From: Metridium senile
Taxonomy: Eukaryota; Cnidaria; Anthozoa; Actiniaria; Metridiidae
Length of the DNA stretch: 64,000 nucleotides
Reading direction: 5' to 3'
NCBI GenBank assembly: GCA_949775045.1
Contig: OX459105.1
Span: 3,710,556 to 3,774,555 of the forward strand
The notes beneath the pieces were generated by a model, which was not told the DNA's origin, did no database searches, and saw only the letters and a program-made list of their open reading frames with translations. This document shows, in pieces, positions 1-11,576 of the stretch (its first letter is position 1; every line of letters begins with the position of its first letter). The position numbers were made by a program, and so were the translations under genes.

Positions 1-247
1 CAATTATTGAGTTCGGCTTTCGTGTGATATGAAGAATTATGTCCATCTTGAAGTTCGATGACATGGTATCATCACTCTTATTCAATATTAATTTGCCTAT
101 CCAATTATTTTGGAAAGCTGCACTAATTTGTTGTCAAAATGGTTCTCTCGAGGTTGCAGTTTCTTTATTGGAATATTCGTATATATTAATTATTCATCTC
201 AATAATACGTTAAGTAATACAAAGAACTAATATCAAAAACTTAGCCT

Positions 248-538
248 AAATATTCAAAACTCGATGTTTTTTCTCAATTTATCGTCCCTAGCTCTGCATT
301 TTATCAAGCAAAAAAATTATAGATACATTAGAATATACGAAACTCGAATCCCGATAGGTTTTTTTTACAATTTATAGTCTCTAGCTCTGCATTTTATTAA
401 GCACAAAAATATAGATAAATAGAATATTCAAAACTCGAATCACGATAGTTTTTTTTACAATTTATAGTCGCTAGTTCTGCATTTTATTAAGCACAAAAAT
501 ATAGATAAATATAGATATTCGAATACTTCAGAAACCTG
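248..538. repeat. Tandem repeat, about 90-bp unit, three copies
   Basis: The segment around 'agctctgcattttat' recurs at about 291, 384 and 474, each time followed by an A-rich stretch with 'atagataaat' and an 'aaactcgaat' block. Copies are diverged and the first is the most degenerate. No coding potential is seen. The remaining bases 1-247 are AT-rich with no recognisable feature. Confidence 0.8.
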
Positions 539-540
539 AT

Positions 541-1061
541 AATGGCCTGGGGGAATTCTCTTTGTCCAAGTGGTAAGAGTAATAGGCGGTTGCTTTTGAA
601 AACTAACCCTAATAGGTACATACAGATTGAAATAACTGTTGAAGCCTTGTTGATGTCAACCCCTGAAGGTAATGCTATGCGATGTTCTTGGCAGCTAAGC
701 TTACGTTTAGAAATAAAGCAGAGTAAAAATGGCCCTTACAGGCACGGAGTCATATGCTACGTTACTGACTTTTGAGCCAGAACCCTAAAAGTTAATCATA
801 TGAATTTTTTTTTTTTTTTAACCTTTTTTCAAAATGGTATAACTTTGTTCAAGTGGTAAGAGTAATAGGCGGTTGCCTTTGAGAATTACTCCTATAATAG
901 GTTAACACAGATAAAAAATAACCTTGTTGACTTTAACCCCTACAGAGTCATGCTAGATTGCTGGCTTTTGAGCATGCAGAACCCTAAATGTTAGGAGATA
1001 TTTTCAACCTTTTTAAACCATTTGGAAAAACGTATAACACCCCCCCCCCCCCCCCCCCCCC
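541..1061 (+). mobile_element. Two degenerate copies of the 'CCCTAAAAGGTACG' element family, ending in poly-C
   Basis: Both segments (about 541-795 and 838-1000) begin with a 'ctttgtccaagtggtaag'-like block and end near 'gaaccctaaaagtta' or 'gaaccctaaatgtta'. The same signature frames the better preserved copies at 39056-39361 and 25727-26002. A 22-base C run lies at 1040-1061. The short ORF over 542-775 is the element itself and is not a gene. Confidence 0.6.
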
Positions 1062-1257
1062 TCTCCCCCGGACATAAATGCAGCCCACGTTGACAATAGA
1101 AAACGCATTTGCCAAGTTTTTAAGACTTCCCTTAAGAAACTTGAGTTAAGATCTTGCCGAAACAAAACCCTTGAATAACTGAATATATATATATCCATGA
1201 TTGACATTCTAAATCAAATTAAAATAATAATTTGGAACGTCGAGTCGGAAACCGTCT

Positions 1258-1599
1258 AAAGTTGTTGTTTAAATACCTGCCTATGAGCACTTCAGCTTTC
1301 CGTTCGCGCTCCATTAATTCAAAGCGAGAGACAGGAAATCCTTAAATACGAAGGACAACATTGTCGTGGAAAAGTCTTGTTCAAAGTAAAGTAATATTAA
1401 ACTGAAACAGGTAAGTTAAATTCAGCCAAAGTTGTTGAATAAAGACCTGCTTATGCGCACTTCAGCTTTCCGCCGTTCGCGACCCATTAATTCAAAGCGA
1501 AAGACAGTCAATCCTTCAGTAAGAAGGACAACATTGTCGTGGAAAAGTATTGTTCAAAGTAAAGTAATATTAAGGTGAAACAGGTAAGTTTTAAATTCA
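1258..1599 (+). repeat. Tandem duplication (about 170 bp), each copy ending in a canonical splice donor
   Basis: Copy 1 (1258-1427) and copy 2 (1428-1599) share 'cacttcagctttccg', 'ccattaattcaaagcga' and 'aaggacaacattgtcgtgg'. Each contains 'gaaacag/gtaagt', a near-consensus 5' splice site, with the donor GT at 1411 and at 1584. One reading is a duplicated non-coding first exon with its promoter. No open frame or partner acceptor was identified, so this is only a possibility. Confidence 0.6.
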
Positions 1600-2290
1600 A
1601 AAAGTTGAAATATTTTTAGATCTTTATGTACGAGATCCAGTAAATATTGGTTCAATTTTGTTTTGCCCCGATGAAGATCAAGTTGCTGGAAAGCTTGGCT
1701 TTTTTCTATTAAAATAAGTTGATGAAACAAAACAATTATGATTTTTAGATCTTTTAAAAGAAAAATAACATTTACATTCAAAAACGGCGACTCAGAACAG
1801 CGCGATGTTAAACTAAAATGTTTATTCACATGTAAATAATATCTTGTTTGAATTGATTGTTTGGTAAAAAGAGCATTGTTGTTATTACACTTTTATGTTT
1901 AAAAAACGAGTTATCTACATAACGAATAATATAGGTGTCTACTTGTATTAAATAAGTAATTTGTTATAGTGTTGTTTCTTCAAGCTATCTCTAATGTGTT
2001 ATCATATATAGTCTGTACCTAATTTTCTGTCAAATAACAAAACTATATATATATTTTTAAATTGAAAGCATATACTGAACAAAGTAATGTTTTTCTTTGA
2101 GAAAGCCACTAGTATAACATATTGTTTACTCGAAACGCAATGTTTTTTATAGTTTGCTCTTAAACAACTGGTATTAAAAACTTGTGAAAGTGGGTTGTAA
2201 CATGCAACAACTATAGATTCTTTTTATCTTTTATCTCAGAGAATACTTTGTTGAAAATTCGCTATATACATAATACATTATTAGTAATTA

Positions 2291-3050
2291 TTGATCTATG
2301 TTCCAGATTATTCAAAGTATAATTGAATTTTTTTCCTGTACAGTTTGTTGCCCAGTTTCGGTGCAGTTTCCTGCCATTTCAAAATTCTATATTCACTATT
2401 ATATTATTTTTTTGTAAATAGTATATTTTCTCTAATAGGGATACCAGCTCTCTGATATCTAATCATGTAAAAGCAAATATATTTTTGTAACTTACTGAAT
2501 TAGAATTGCTTAAAACATATTTCCATTTGATAGGATATTTGAAGAATAATACATTATTATTACAGTGCGACTACTGAAACCGGGGCCACTCAAGGAATCA
2601 AATTTCAAAATATATATTTTTTGAGATCAAACAAAAACCTTGTACAAGGTTCTCACAAGCTAAGATGTTTCTTATTCAATTTTGATCTATTTCGTTCACA
2701 TAAAATGGAAAGTTTTTGCATTTTAAGAAACAAAATCAAACATTTGTAGAGATTCTATTGTTCATATTCTCGATCGTGATTGGATAATAATGTTTTGGTG
2801 GCCCCGGTTTCAGAAGTCGCACTGAATCATTCATCTATGTTCCAGTATATTCAAAGTCTAATTGAACTTCTTTCCCGTACAGTTTGTTGCCCAGTTTCGT
2901 GCTATTTAAAAACATTTCATTCACTATATTATATTTTGTAAATACTATATTTTCTCTAATAGTGATACCAGCTCTCTGATATTTAACCATGAAAAAGCAA
3001 ATATATATTTTTAACTTACTGAATTAGAATTGCTTAAAAAATATTTCCAT
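2291..3050. repeat. Direct duplication (about 230 bp) split by an inverted-repeat element
   Basis: The segment 2291-2526, containing 'gtacagtttgttgcccag' and 'gataccagctctctgatat', recurs at about 2831-3050 in the same order and orientation with modest divergence. The element at 2563-2824 sits exactly between the two copies. No reading frame is conserved between the copies. Confidence 0.8.
2563..2824. mobile_element. TIR element with 'CAGTGCGACT..GGGGCCAC' ends
   Basis: The left end reads CAGTGCGACTACTGAAACC and the right end is its near-complement (GGTTTCAGAAGTCGCACTG). 'GGGGCCAC' lies inside the left end and 'GTGGCCCC' inside the right. There is no transposase, so it is a non-autonomous (MITE-like) element. 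The ends resemble those of the element at 28149-28823. I could not see a convincing target-site duplication. Confidence 0.75.
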
Positions 3051-4578
3051 AGAATTTCGACAGCAACCTTTGTTCCCAGTTTAATAACGCGTTATAAAAG
3101 TAATTTTCAGTAAATTTAAAGTAATTTTTAAATAAAGTTAGATAAAATAAATAACAAAAATATTTCCTTTCCTTTAATAATATTTTGCTGTAAACTTTGC
3201 AGTGGTCTTTTCAGGGTTTTTTTTTCGTTTCTCAAGATTTGGGATTTTGGCATTGAAATGTTTTAAAGCCGTTCATCTTGTCAGCTTTATTTGCGTAGCT
3301 GCGACCTGCAATCACAAATTTATTTGCCGTAGTGTTTTCTATATATATATTAAAAGCAATTACTGACGGTCAAAAGACAAACAGAATTCACTAAATGTTT
3401 TCAAGCAATGTTCGGCCATAATTTTGTTCAGATGCCAAATATGGTTTCAAAGCTACTAATTTGCATATCTGAATATGCCTCAGCAGTAGTATTGTGTCGT
3501 AAGTTTTACCTCTTATTATAGGTTTCTGGATAATTATGAATTCTCTAGAACTTTTGGTTTTGATAACAATGTTATTGATTTGACATTTGAATGATAAAAA
3601 GCAAGCTTGAAAGCTAGTAAGCCTATTTCAGTGCTCGAGGCTAAACATATTGTCTATGGTTTTAAACGAATTTGTGTAATCTTTGTTAGAACTATCTTAT
3701 TATACCCACAATATTCTACTGAAGGACAACTTTAATATCGTCGTCATCATCTTTGTTTAAAACAAGATTTCGACTTAATTAGAACACGCGCTGCGCTTTA
3801 GTAAACTTAGACAGCAAAACAGTCCCTACTTTTACGTGAAAAGTCAGAGGAAAGGATCCAAAGAAATTCAGGCCGCGATAGAATGAGGGAATGCTATTTT
3901 TCGCGCCTTTCCCCTCTAGATCTATAGTAAAGTGTACATAGGTTACCCATAGTCCCCTGCGCGCTATTAGATTGTAGGCTTTTCAATTCACGGGCGTCAA
4001 AGTTTCTCGGAAAGGGTATATCCTACGATGGGTCTAGGACCCCGTATTCGTGTATGGACATGTGAGCGGAGTTGTGTGCAAAATATTAAACGTAGAGGTA
4101 GTGAGTGTGAGTGAGTCTCCCCGATTAGTAGGGAGCATTGTGTCCAACTATAAGATCTTCTTTTGCTTTTAAGAGGAAATGAGGTTTCGGTTTTCAACAG
4201 ATTTAAAATTTGCTTCATCTGAGTTAATCCGCCTTTAATTTCGCACTTTTAATAAAGTGTCAAATATGCTTTTTCATCTTTAGTTATGACTTAGATAAGC
4301 AGAGTGAGTGATTACCAGATGGTAAGTTATGAATTATCATTTCTGAATTTCGACGACAATAGGCCAAATCGGCTAACACATTGCCAAGTATGTTTCCACC
4401 CATTTCAAATCTTTTGGGAATAAGATTATTTGTCTTATGTATTTCGACATCACGTGGAAAATGTTTGGAACAAAAATATTTATTCCAAGTGGTTTTGAAT
4501 TGGGTGGAAACGTACATAGCAACGCGTTAGCCGAGTTTGGTCTCTCTGATTCGGTATTTTAAACCCCTACAATTATTT
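3051..4578. other. AT-rich non-coding stretch with one SINE-tail fragment
   Basis: No gene is supported here. At about 4059-4136 lies a block ('catgtgagcggagttgtgt', then 'gtgagtgtgagtgagtc') that matches the 3' part of the SINE-like repeat at 43628-43860. The short minus-strand ORFs over 3997-4218 and 4284-4517 have no recognisable domains. Confidence 0.5.
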
Positions 4579-4781
4579 CAGACCCCGGCTACACGAATCC
4601 GGATACTTTTGAAACCGCATACTTTTTGATGCGAATCGGCCTATCGTCCACACGAATCCAGTGAATCCGGTCACCGAAACCGCATACTTTTACTTGAATC
4701 CTCTGTATACGCGGATTCGTGTGGACGCAAATATTTCTATGCGGTTCCAGCCGGATCGGATTCGTGTAGACGAGGCCTCAG
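4579..4781. mobile_element. MITE with 'CTACACGAATCCG' terminal inverted repeats
   Basis: The left end reads cagaccccggctacacgaat and the right end is the imperfect complement (attcgtgtagacgaggcctc). The interior repeats 'gaatccg' and 'accgcatacttt' in both orientations, so the whole unit folds on itself. No coding capacity. Confidence 0.7.
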
Positions 4782-5062
4782 ACAGCCTGTACCTTTTTTG
4801 CATATTCAAATCATTATTCATTGTAATCTGTATCTTGTAAATAATGGGGGAAATACATAATTGCTGTAAGCATAGTTACTAACTATGCTGTAAGGGAAGA
4901 AGAATTTAATATTTTATGAGGTATGGGGATTTATGGTAATAAGTTGTTTTTTTTGCTCTTTAACACAGTATAGTATTAGAGTGTTTTTTTTTTTTTTTTT
5001 TTTAATTTTTTATTGACAATTATAAAAAAAAAAATAGCATATTTACAATTGATGATATTATT

Positions 5063-5325
5063 TATCATATGACCCGTATTTTGCCCGGCGCGCGCTCTTA
5101 AGAAAACCTTCGGAAAAAAGTCACCTGATGGGGTCCGTACGGCATTTTCCACCTGGTCCGTACAAACACGTACGGACCAGCTACTCGAGACATTACAAAA
5201 AATGGCGCGCGCCGGACAAAATATACGAGTCATATGATAAAAAACGCTGTGCTCGGTCCGTACGTCATGACCGCGAGCCAAATATTTTCCCGTACGGCCC
5301 TCCCACTCAGTCAATAAGTACTTAA
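5063..5325 (-). mobile_element. MITE with 'GTCCGTACGG' motifs, deletion derivative
   Basis: Begins 'tatcatatgacccg' and ends 'actcagtcaataagtacttaat'. It contains several copies of the palindromic core 'gtccgtacg' or 'cgtacggac'. It is the reverse-complement counterpart of the longer copy at 14523-14850, with an internal deletion. Its higher GC content than the flanks creates accidental ORFs on both strands that are not genes. Confidence 0.75.
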
Positions 5326-6055
5326 TACTTGATATTATAATTACAATGATTAATTAATTACAATACAAAAATATGAAAAAAATAACTTCAAAAAAACAAA
5401 AACATAATAAGGCAAAAAAAGAAAAGAGAAGAACAACAGGAAAAAAAAACCCAAAAAAATTCCTGTGCTGTGTTTCTGAAAGTTCAATGATATATATTTA
5501 TACAAATATTAGAGTGTGTTGAATAAACAAAGATATGATATATATATATATATATCTACAATTTGTTTCCATTTTTTTTTATATAAATATGTATATATAA
5601 AATTAGAGCCTCGGGGCTCAAGTTTTGTTCCCTTTCATTCCAAGTTTTCTCAAGTGTTGCCTGACATTTAGTATTTAAAACTAACCCAATATTTCCCCCC
5701 GTTTTTTTAAATGAATAATCTGTTATGGTAATTTTCCCACAAGCTATTTATTATTGGTTAACCAGCAATAGTTATTTATCAATTCCTGCCAAGTATTATA
5801 AACACAACTGTTTTTCGCATATATGTAGCAAATTCAAGCTTACCAAGCTTGAAATATGTTCTATTCATATGTATATATATTATCAAAACATAACAAAACA
5901 TGCCGTTGAAAACCCTGAAGACAATCTGTTTAGAAAATTCCATATTGTTCAGTGTTTTGAGGCCTTTCGCTGCTTGAATTCATATCATCCATAGTTTATT
6001 TCGGGCTTGGTAAAACAAAACCTCATCAACCTTTTTTCAAATAGCTATATATAAG
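5326..6055. other. A/T-rich stretch without a recognised gene
   Basis: Contains poly-A-rich sequence (about 5370-5460) and TA-rich runs (about 5530-5600). A plus-strand ORF at 5725-5994 has no recognisable motif and AT-biased composition; I treat it as chance. Confidence 0.5.
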
Positions 6056-6290
6056 TACACCTAATTGTAATAAGGTTGTCATAGAAAAATAGAACATTTG
6101 TCACAAAGAAAATAGAACATTTGTGATTTAGTAGGATAGGAAGTGATTAAAAGACAAAAGAAGAACACTCAAGCTGAACTCTCTCTTTTGTCTTTTAATT
6201 AATTCCTTTGGCACTAAATCACAAATGTTCTATTTTTTTGTGACAAATGTTCTATTTTTCTATGACAACCTTACTGCAAGTAGGTGTATA
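6056..6290. mobile_element. Family A hairpin element, copy 1
   Basis: Bounded by 'tacacctaattg' and 'gcaagtaggtgtata'. The arms include 'gttgtcatagaaaaatagaa' and its complement, then 'acatttgtgatttagt' and 'aagacaaaagaa' facing 'ttcttttgtcttt'-like sequence. Nearly the whole element is one long hairpin. Related copies: 15681-15870, 17660-17848 and 27844-28006, plus a half copy at about 6340-6407. Confidence 0.85.
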
Positions 6291-6719
6291 CACCTGTTTT
6301 CATTGTTTTTGTCATTAATATTTTGTCTTTTTAATATATTCCTACTCCCCTAAAGTACAAATGTCCTATTTCTCTATGACAACGTTCTTGTAATTAGGTG
6401 TATATATAAATTTAATTAAAGGATCTGTTTTATTTGTTTTCTGTTTTGTTAGAAACCCACTTTTAACCAACTAGTACACACTTCCTTTAACTGAAAAAGG
6501 AATTGAATATCTTCCATTTCGCTTTAATAACAATCCCTATGCTGAAACCTGAGACCTTTGTCATAGATGGCGGAAATTACTTTTACAGTTAACAAATAGT
6601 TTATCACTTTAGTACTGTCATGTGAAACAACTATCATAAATAGATATTCTTGGAAAGTTTCGCCGCTCTCAGTCCAAATACCTTAATTGTAATTAAGGTA
6701 TGCTAAATTAATAATGCAT

Positions 6720-7284
6720 ATGCACCTATTTCAAAAATCGTTGTCGCAAACAAAGCCACAGTCCACACTCTGAAGCCTGCAAAGGTTGTCGGTATTTCAT
6801 CTCTTGTTATCGATATATTCATAGCATATTTTGGTTGTAAGTGTTTGTGGTATAAAAACACAGTAATTGGCCGATGCTGTTGTGGTGTCCCTGCCTATTG
6901 TCTTCAGTGCTAATTTACTTATATATTTTGTATATTTATAGTAGAGTGCAAACAATATAACCGTGAAAAAGTAGTACTAATTAGTACTAAATAGTGCTAA
7001 TTAAACAATAGAAAACAATAGAATTAGCATAAAATATCACTATTTAGTACTATTTATGTTTCACACTTTTAATGTTTGTAATCTAGAAGCGTAAAATTTA
7101 TTTAGGCGAAGAAAATAAAATAAAATAACATAACAAGTCTTGCAGTGATAGATGATGAAACAAATATTTATTCAAAAAGCGCGTAATAAATCACACATTC
7201 AATTCATATTACCGACATCCTTTGCAGGCTTGATTGTTGACTATGTAGCTTCGTCTGCGACAACGATGTTTGAGATAGGTGTAT
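6720..7284. mobile_element. Family B TIR element, copy 1
   Basis: The left end runs 'cacctatttcaaaaatcg', then 'ttgtcgcaaacaaagccaca' and 'agcctgcaaaggttgtcgg'. The right end has the complement: 'accgacatcctttgcaggc', then 'gcgacaacgatgtttgag' and 'ataggtgtata'. The arms are about 80 bp. Two other copies are at 12295-12592 and 22940-23910. No transposase frame is present. Confidence 0.85.
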
Positions 7285-7679
7285 ATGTATGATGTATAAT
7301 AATATAGATTTGTATGTAATTTTCTGTTGATGGTTTGGTGTATTTTCTTAATTTTAAATTCTTAAAGCTTCTTGAAAATTTACTGGTAATTTCTTTTTCT
7401 CAAATCTTCACAAATTATTTGTATGCTGAATGTCTATCCTATTAAAGGTTTGGGTTTTTTTACATCAGCAGGAAATTTTATATATTAAGATAATGAGTTG
7501 GCGGACACCATGTCAAAGGTCTATCTATCACAAAAAGCAACTTTAAATTCATATCAGTTTACTAGCTTGAGGCTAAATGCATTGTAGATTGGTTTGGACG
7601 AAGTTTTTATTTTCTTTGTTAGAAATATCATCACCAACGTTGTTTTGAAAACAATATTTCACTTTCACGTTAAATGGAA

Positions 7680-7849
7680 ACTAGTATAGGCTGCGTCGGT
7701 GTTTGATATAAATCCGGTAGGTAATATAATGAAATTTGTAAAACCGTAAAAAATAGAAATAGAAACTAGCGAGTAAACTAGTATAGGCTGCGTCGGTGTT
7801 TGATATAAATGATAGGTAATATAATGAAATTTTTAACACCGTAAAAAAT
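7680..7849. repeat. Duplicated 73-bp block related to segments near 46 and 51.5 kb
   Basis: 'ctgcgtcggtgtttgatata' followed by 'taggtaatataatgaaattt' occurs at 7680-7752 and again at 7777-7849. The reverse complement occurs at about 46040-46125 and 51492-51580, and a degraded version at about 21430-21495. This is a dispersed repeat end, not a gene; the minus-strand ORF over 7681-7884 is this repeat. Confidence 0.7.
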
Positions 7850-8340
7850 GTTGACTTAAAATGTTGACTTGACTTAAGTTTCACGTTATCTTAACTTCCG
7901 CAGTTCGATTTGACAAAGCGCGAATTTGCACAAGCCTCGTTTTGTTATCAACTATTCACAAATTCCAAGCCAAGCACGGGAAAACATTATCACTTTACAA
8001 TAGAAAACACATCTAAATTTACTCCGAAAGGAGATTATATCCCTGTGGAAATGCGCCTTTTGTCAAATTGTATATAGCGGTGCTAAATAACATAAAACTG
8101 GAGTATTGAGATTACCGTTGCGATTATGATCTTGATTTTATTAATTTACGCCATTTGATCTGACCATTTGATATTGAATAGGACCGGAGATTAAATCCAT
8201 AAAATGTTATACATCGCTAGGGCGTTTTTATCCTTGAAAAAATACCACGCAGCGTTAAATAGGAGAAAAAATACCGAGCGAGTTTATAAAAAATATCATT
8301 GCAATGCAACACTTGAGGGTAAGAAGAAATCGATCAAAAG

Positions 8341-8579
8341 TTATGATAATGATAATGATGATGATGATGATAATAATGTTAATAAGGATAACGATAATGA
8401 TGTTGATGTTGATGTTGTTGATGATGATAATGATAATGATAATCAGTAATAATGGTGATGATAATATGATAATGATGATAATAATGATGATGATGATAAT
8501 GATGATGATGATGATGATGAGAATAATGATGCAAATGCTATCGATAATGATAACGATAACGATAACGATAATGATGATG

Positions 8580-8639
<60 letters not shown>

Positions 8640-8814
8640 GTTATGATAATATGATAATGATGATGATGATGATAATGATGATGATAATGATGATAATGAT
8701 AACGATGATAATGATAACGATAATCATCATATATTGAGAATCTTAACTGAATAGTTCATAACCAAGCATTTGGCAAACACCTGTCTTCATCCCTTATCTT
8801 TTATAATAATAATA

Positions 8815-8860
<46 letters not shown>

Positions 8861-8919
8861 GAATAATGATGCAAATGCTATCGATAATGATAACGATAAC
8901 GATAACGATGATGATGATG

Positions 8920-8988
<69 letters not shown>

Positions 8989-9155
8989 GTTATGATAATA
9001 TGATAATGATGATGATGATGATGATAATGATGATGATAATGATGATAATGATAACGATAATAATGATAATGATAATCATCATATATTGAGAATCTTAACT
9101 GAATAGTTCATAACCAAGCATTTGGCAAGCACCTGCTTTCCTCCCTTATCTTTTT
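8341..9155. repeat. (GAT/AAT)n microsatellite, duplicated with unique flank
   Basis: Long runs of gat, aat and gataac trinucleotide-type repeats. A larger unit of roughly 345 bp is duplicated: 'gagaataatgatgcaaatgc' at 8519 and 8859, and the unique flank 'aaccaagcatttggcaa' at about 8760 and 9112. ORFs encoding poly-Asp, poly-Met or poly-Ile across it are artefacts of the repeat. Confidence 0.9.
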
Positions 9156-10181
9156 CATTTACATGTTAAAAATAGCATATTTGATAACCGAAATCGTAGG
9201 CGGATTAATAACTTAGAAGAGCCAAATCCACAACGGCTTCAGCTTTTTGATGTTCAAAAGCGAAACATCGATTTCCTTTAAAAACAAAAAACAAAGAAGG
9301 ATAAATTAGTAACAACTGTTCAACCCCCGTGTGGTAGAGTGATTGCCCGTCGTCAGTGAAAGGAAAATGACTAACTAGTTTATTGTGTAATAGATACAGA
9401 GAGACGAAGAGTCAAGATTATGTGCGTCATACAATAAATTAATTCTATCATTACAATCACTTATTCAAAAGATAGTAAAACACATAAAACTGCATTGACT
9501 TTCATAACCTGTTATAACAAATTCAGCCTCATTGGAGTCCTGTTTTTCTATCTTTCTGCGTTTGCATTCTAAATTGTACATTATTTCAAATAATTATATA
9601 TCGAATAGTTAGTAGTACTAAAATGTATTATGCATACTATTTTAACTTTGCGGCATAATGTTTGTTTTAGAATAATAGCGACAAGATCATCACTAAAGAA
9701 CTATTAGTTAGTAGCTATTTTGTTGTTAGTAGATACATTTTCCCGCTTATATTCATGAAGTATCCAAGCTTTCGCACTTGACAATGCAGTGTTGTTATCT
9801 TCAAATTGATAAGTAACTATCAAAATTATTCAAATGACTAAAATGATATGCGAAAACTTGACAACTTAAAAAATATAAACATGGAAAAAATGTACTTATT
9901 ATTTATAGTTATCGGCACGTACAATAACATTTTAAATATATTTTGTTGTTATATTTACGTAGTTTTTCCGTTTCCTTATAGTCGAAGTGCTTATCAACAT
10001 TTTCCGGCAATAATACTCCAAAATTACAGGTGTTTTGTCTGTTATTGACGTTTTGCAAGATCCTGTCTGAACAGAGTAAACTGTTTTGGAGATATCAAAT
10101 CTAAATTTACTGAATTCTTATCGATAAACATTCCCTAGCAATAATACTTGGCCAAAATTACAATTGCTATCTTAGCCTGGC
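9156..10181. other. No gene recognised
   Basis: AT-rich sequence without a clear repeat or conserved frame. A 66-codon plus-strand ORF at 9848-10048 has no recognisable domain and no splice or start context that supports it. Confidence 0.4.
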
Positions 10182-10640
10182 GTTGTTTGTTTTTTTGTTT
10201 GTTTGTTTGTTTGTTTGTTTGTTTGTTTGTTTGTTTGTTTGATGGTTGTTTGTTTGTTTGTTTGTTTGTTTGTTTGTTTGTTTGTTTGTTTGTTTGTTTG
10301 TTTGTTTGTTTGTTTGTTTGTTTGTTTGTTTGTTTGTTTGTTTGTTTGTTTGTTTGTTTGTTTGTTTGTTTGTTTGTTTGTTTGTTTGTTTGTTTGTTTG
10401 TTTGTTTGTTTGTTTGTTTGTTCGTTCGTTCGTTCGTTCGTTCGTTCGTTCGTTCGTTCGTTCGTTCGTTCGTTCGTTCGTTCGTTCGTTCGTTCGTTCG
10501 TTCGTTCGTTCGTTCGTTCGTTCGTTCGTTCGTTCGTTCGTTCGTTCGTTCGTTCGTTCGTTTGTTTGTTTGTTTGTTTGTTTGTTTGTTTGTTTGTTTG
10601 TTTGTTCGTTTGTTTGTTTGTTTGTTTGTTTGTTTGTTTT
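10182..10640. repeat. (TTTG)n-(TTCG)35-(TTTG)n tetranucleotide array
   Basis: An almost perfect tetranucleotide array. TTTG units run to 10420 with one break around 10241. TTCG units run from 10421 to 10560, which is 35 uninterrupted units. TTTG units then run to 10640 with a single TTCG at about 10605. Predicted proteins of the type FVCL or FVRS and NKQT are artefacts. Confidence 0.97.
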
Positions 10641-10718
10641 GGAAATATCAAACTAAATTCAGAAAAGTGAATTCTTATCGATGAACGTGGCTGATAATAG
10701 TTGAGCGTTTACAAGTGC

Positions 10719-10848
10719 TGGTATTTTGATGCTAATTTGCTAACCATTTTAACAACATATTGTTTTAATTCTCTTTTTTCTAATAACAATGGTTGGTTGA
10801 CAAAACCATAACAAAATACGTCACTGTACACCTTCAAAACAGGTGTTA
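10719..10848. repeat. Dispersed repeat shared with 63.26-63.35 kb
   Basis: 'ctaatttgctaaccatttta' and 'cataacaaaatacgtcactg' occur here and, slightly diverged, at about 63260-63350. No frame is conserved. Confidence 0.6.
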
Positions 10849-11029
10849 TCTAATCGTTTTTTCTCAAAACTTTTTTTAACTCACGTCAGAATATTAGCTA
10901 CGATACTTTAGGGCCTCAATGATAATAATATTGGACAATCAAATTAAACGTTAAACGGCTTTAATTTTAACCGTCAAATTTCAGTGAGGCCACTCGAACC
11001 GTGAACACTTTTTTAACTACTTCTTTAGC

Positions 11030-11412
11030 CCACATCCCATGAGCGAATAGATTAGATCAGATGTATTATGAACACGTAGTGTACTTGAACTCGCTGCTTT
11101 ATTTTTAGAGATTTTGAAGCAGTAAGAGGTTCGGAAAATAATTTCAAGAAAAAAGTGTACTTTCCTTTCCTTTCCTTTCCTTTCCTTTCCTTTCCTTTCC
11201 TTTCCTTTCCTTTCCTTTCCTTTCCTTTCCTTTCCTTTCCTTTCCTTTCCTTTCCTTGGAAGATGTGAAGACTTTGAGTTTTTTTGTTACTTTTTTAAAC
11301 TTACTCCCTTGAGCGAATAGGCTAGATTAGAAATAAGATTTATTATGAACACTTGGTGTACTTGAATTCAATGCTTTATTTTTAGAGGTTTCGAAGCACT
11401 AGAAGGTTCAGA
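11030..11412. repeat. Direct duplication flanking a (TTTCC)n array
   Basis: A block with 'gagcgaatag', 'tattatgaacac' and 'gctttatttttagag' lies at about 11040-11140 and recurs at about 11309-11412. A near-perfect (TTTCC) array of about 19 units lies between them at 11160-11256. Confidence 0.8.
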
Positions 11413-11576
11413 CGTCACTATAATAACAGGAAAAAAGGAAAGTCTTCACGGTTTGAGTATCCTCACTGTAAACGTCAGGCGTCAACAAATAAACCGTCAA
11501 AAAATAAACAGTTAAACAATTTTTTCTCCAAGCGGCTCGTATCTGTAAGATCAACCTTGCAATATTATAACTTACA

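Noticed and set aside
8304..9003. Plus-strand ORFs encoding poly-Met, poly-Ile or poly-Asp proteins
   Set aside because: They are translations of the GAT/AAT microsatellite; there is no non-repeat domain.
10148..10684. ORFs of up to 178 codons on both strands with FVCL, FVRS or NKQT repeats
   Set aside because: They are direct translations of the TTTG/TTCG array in several frames.
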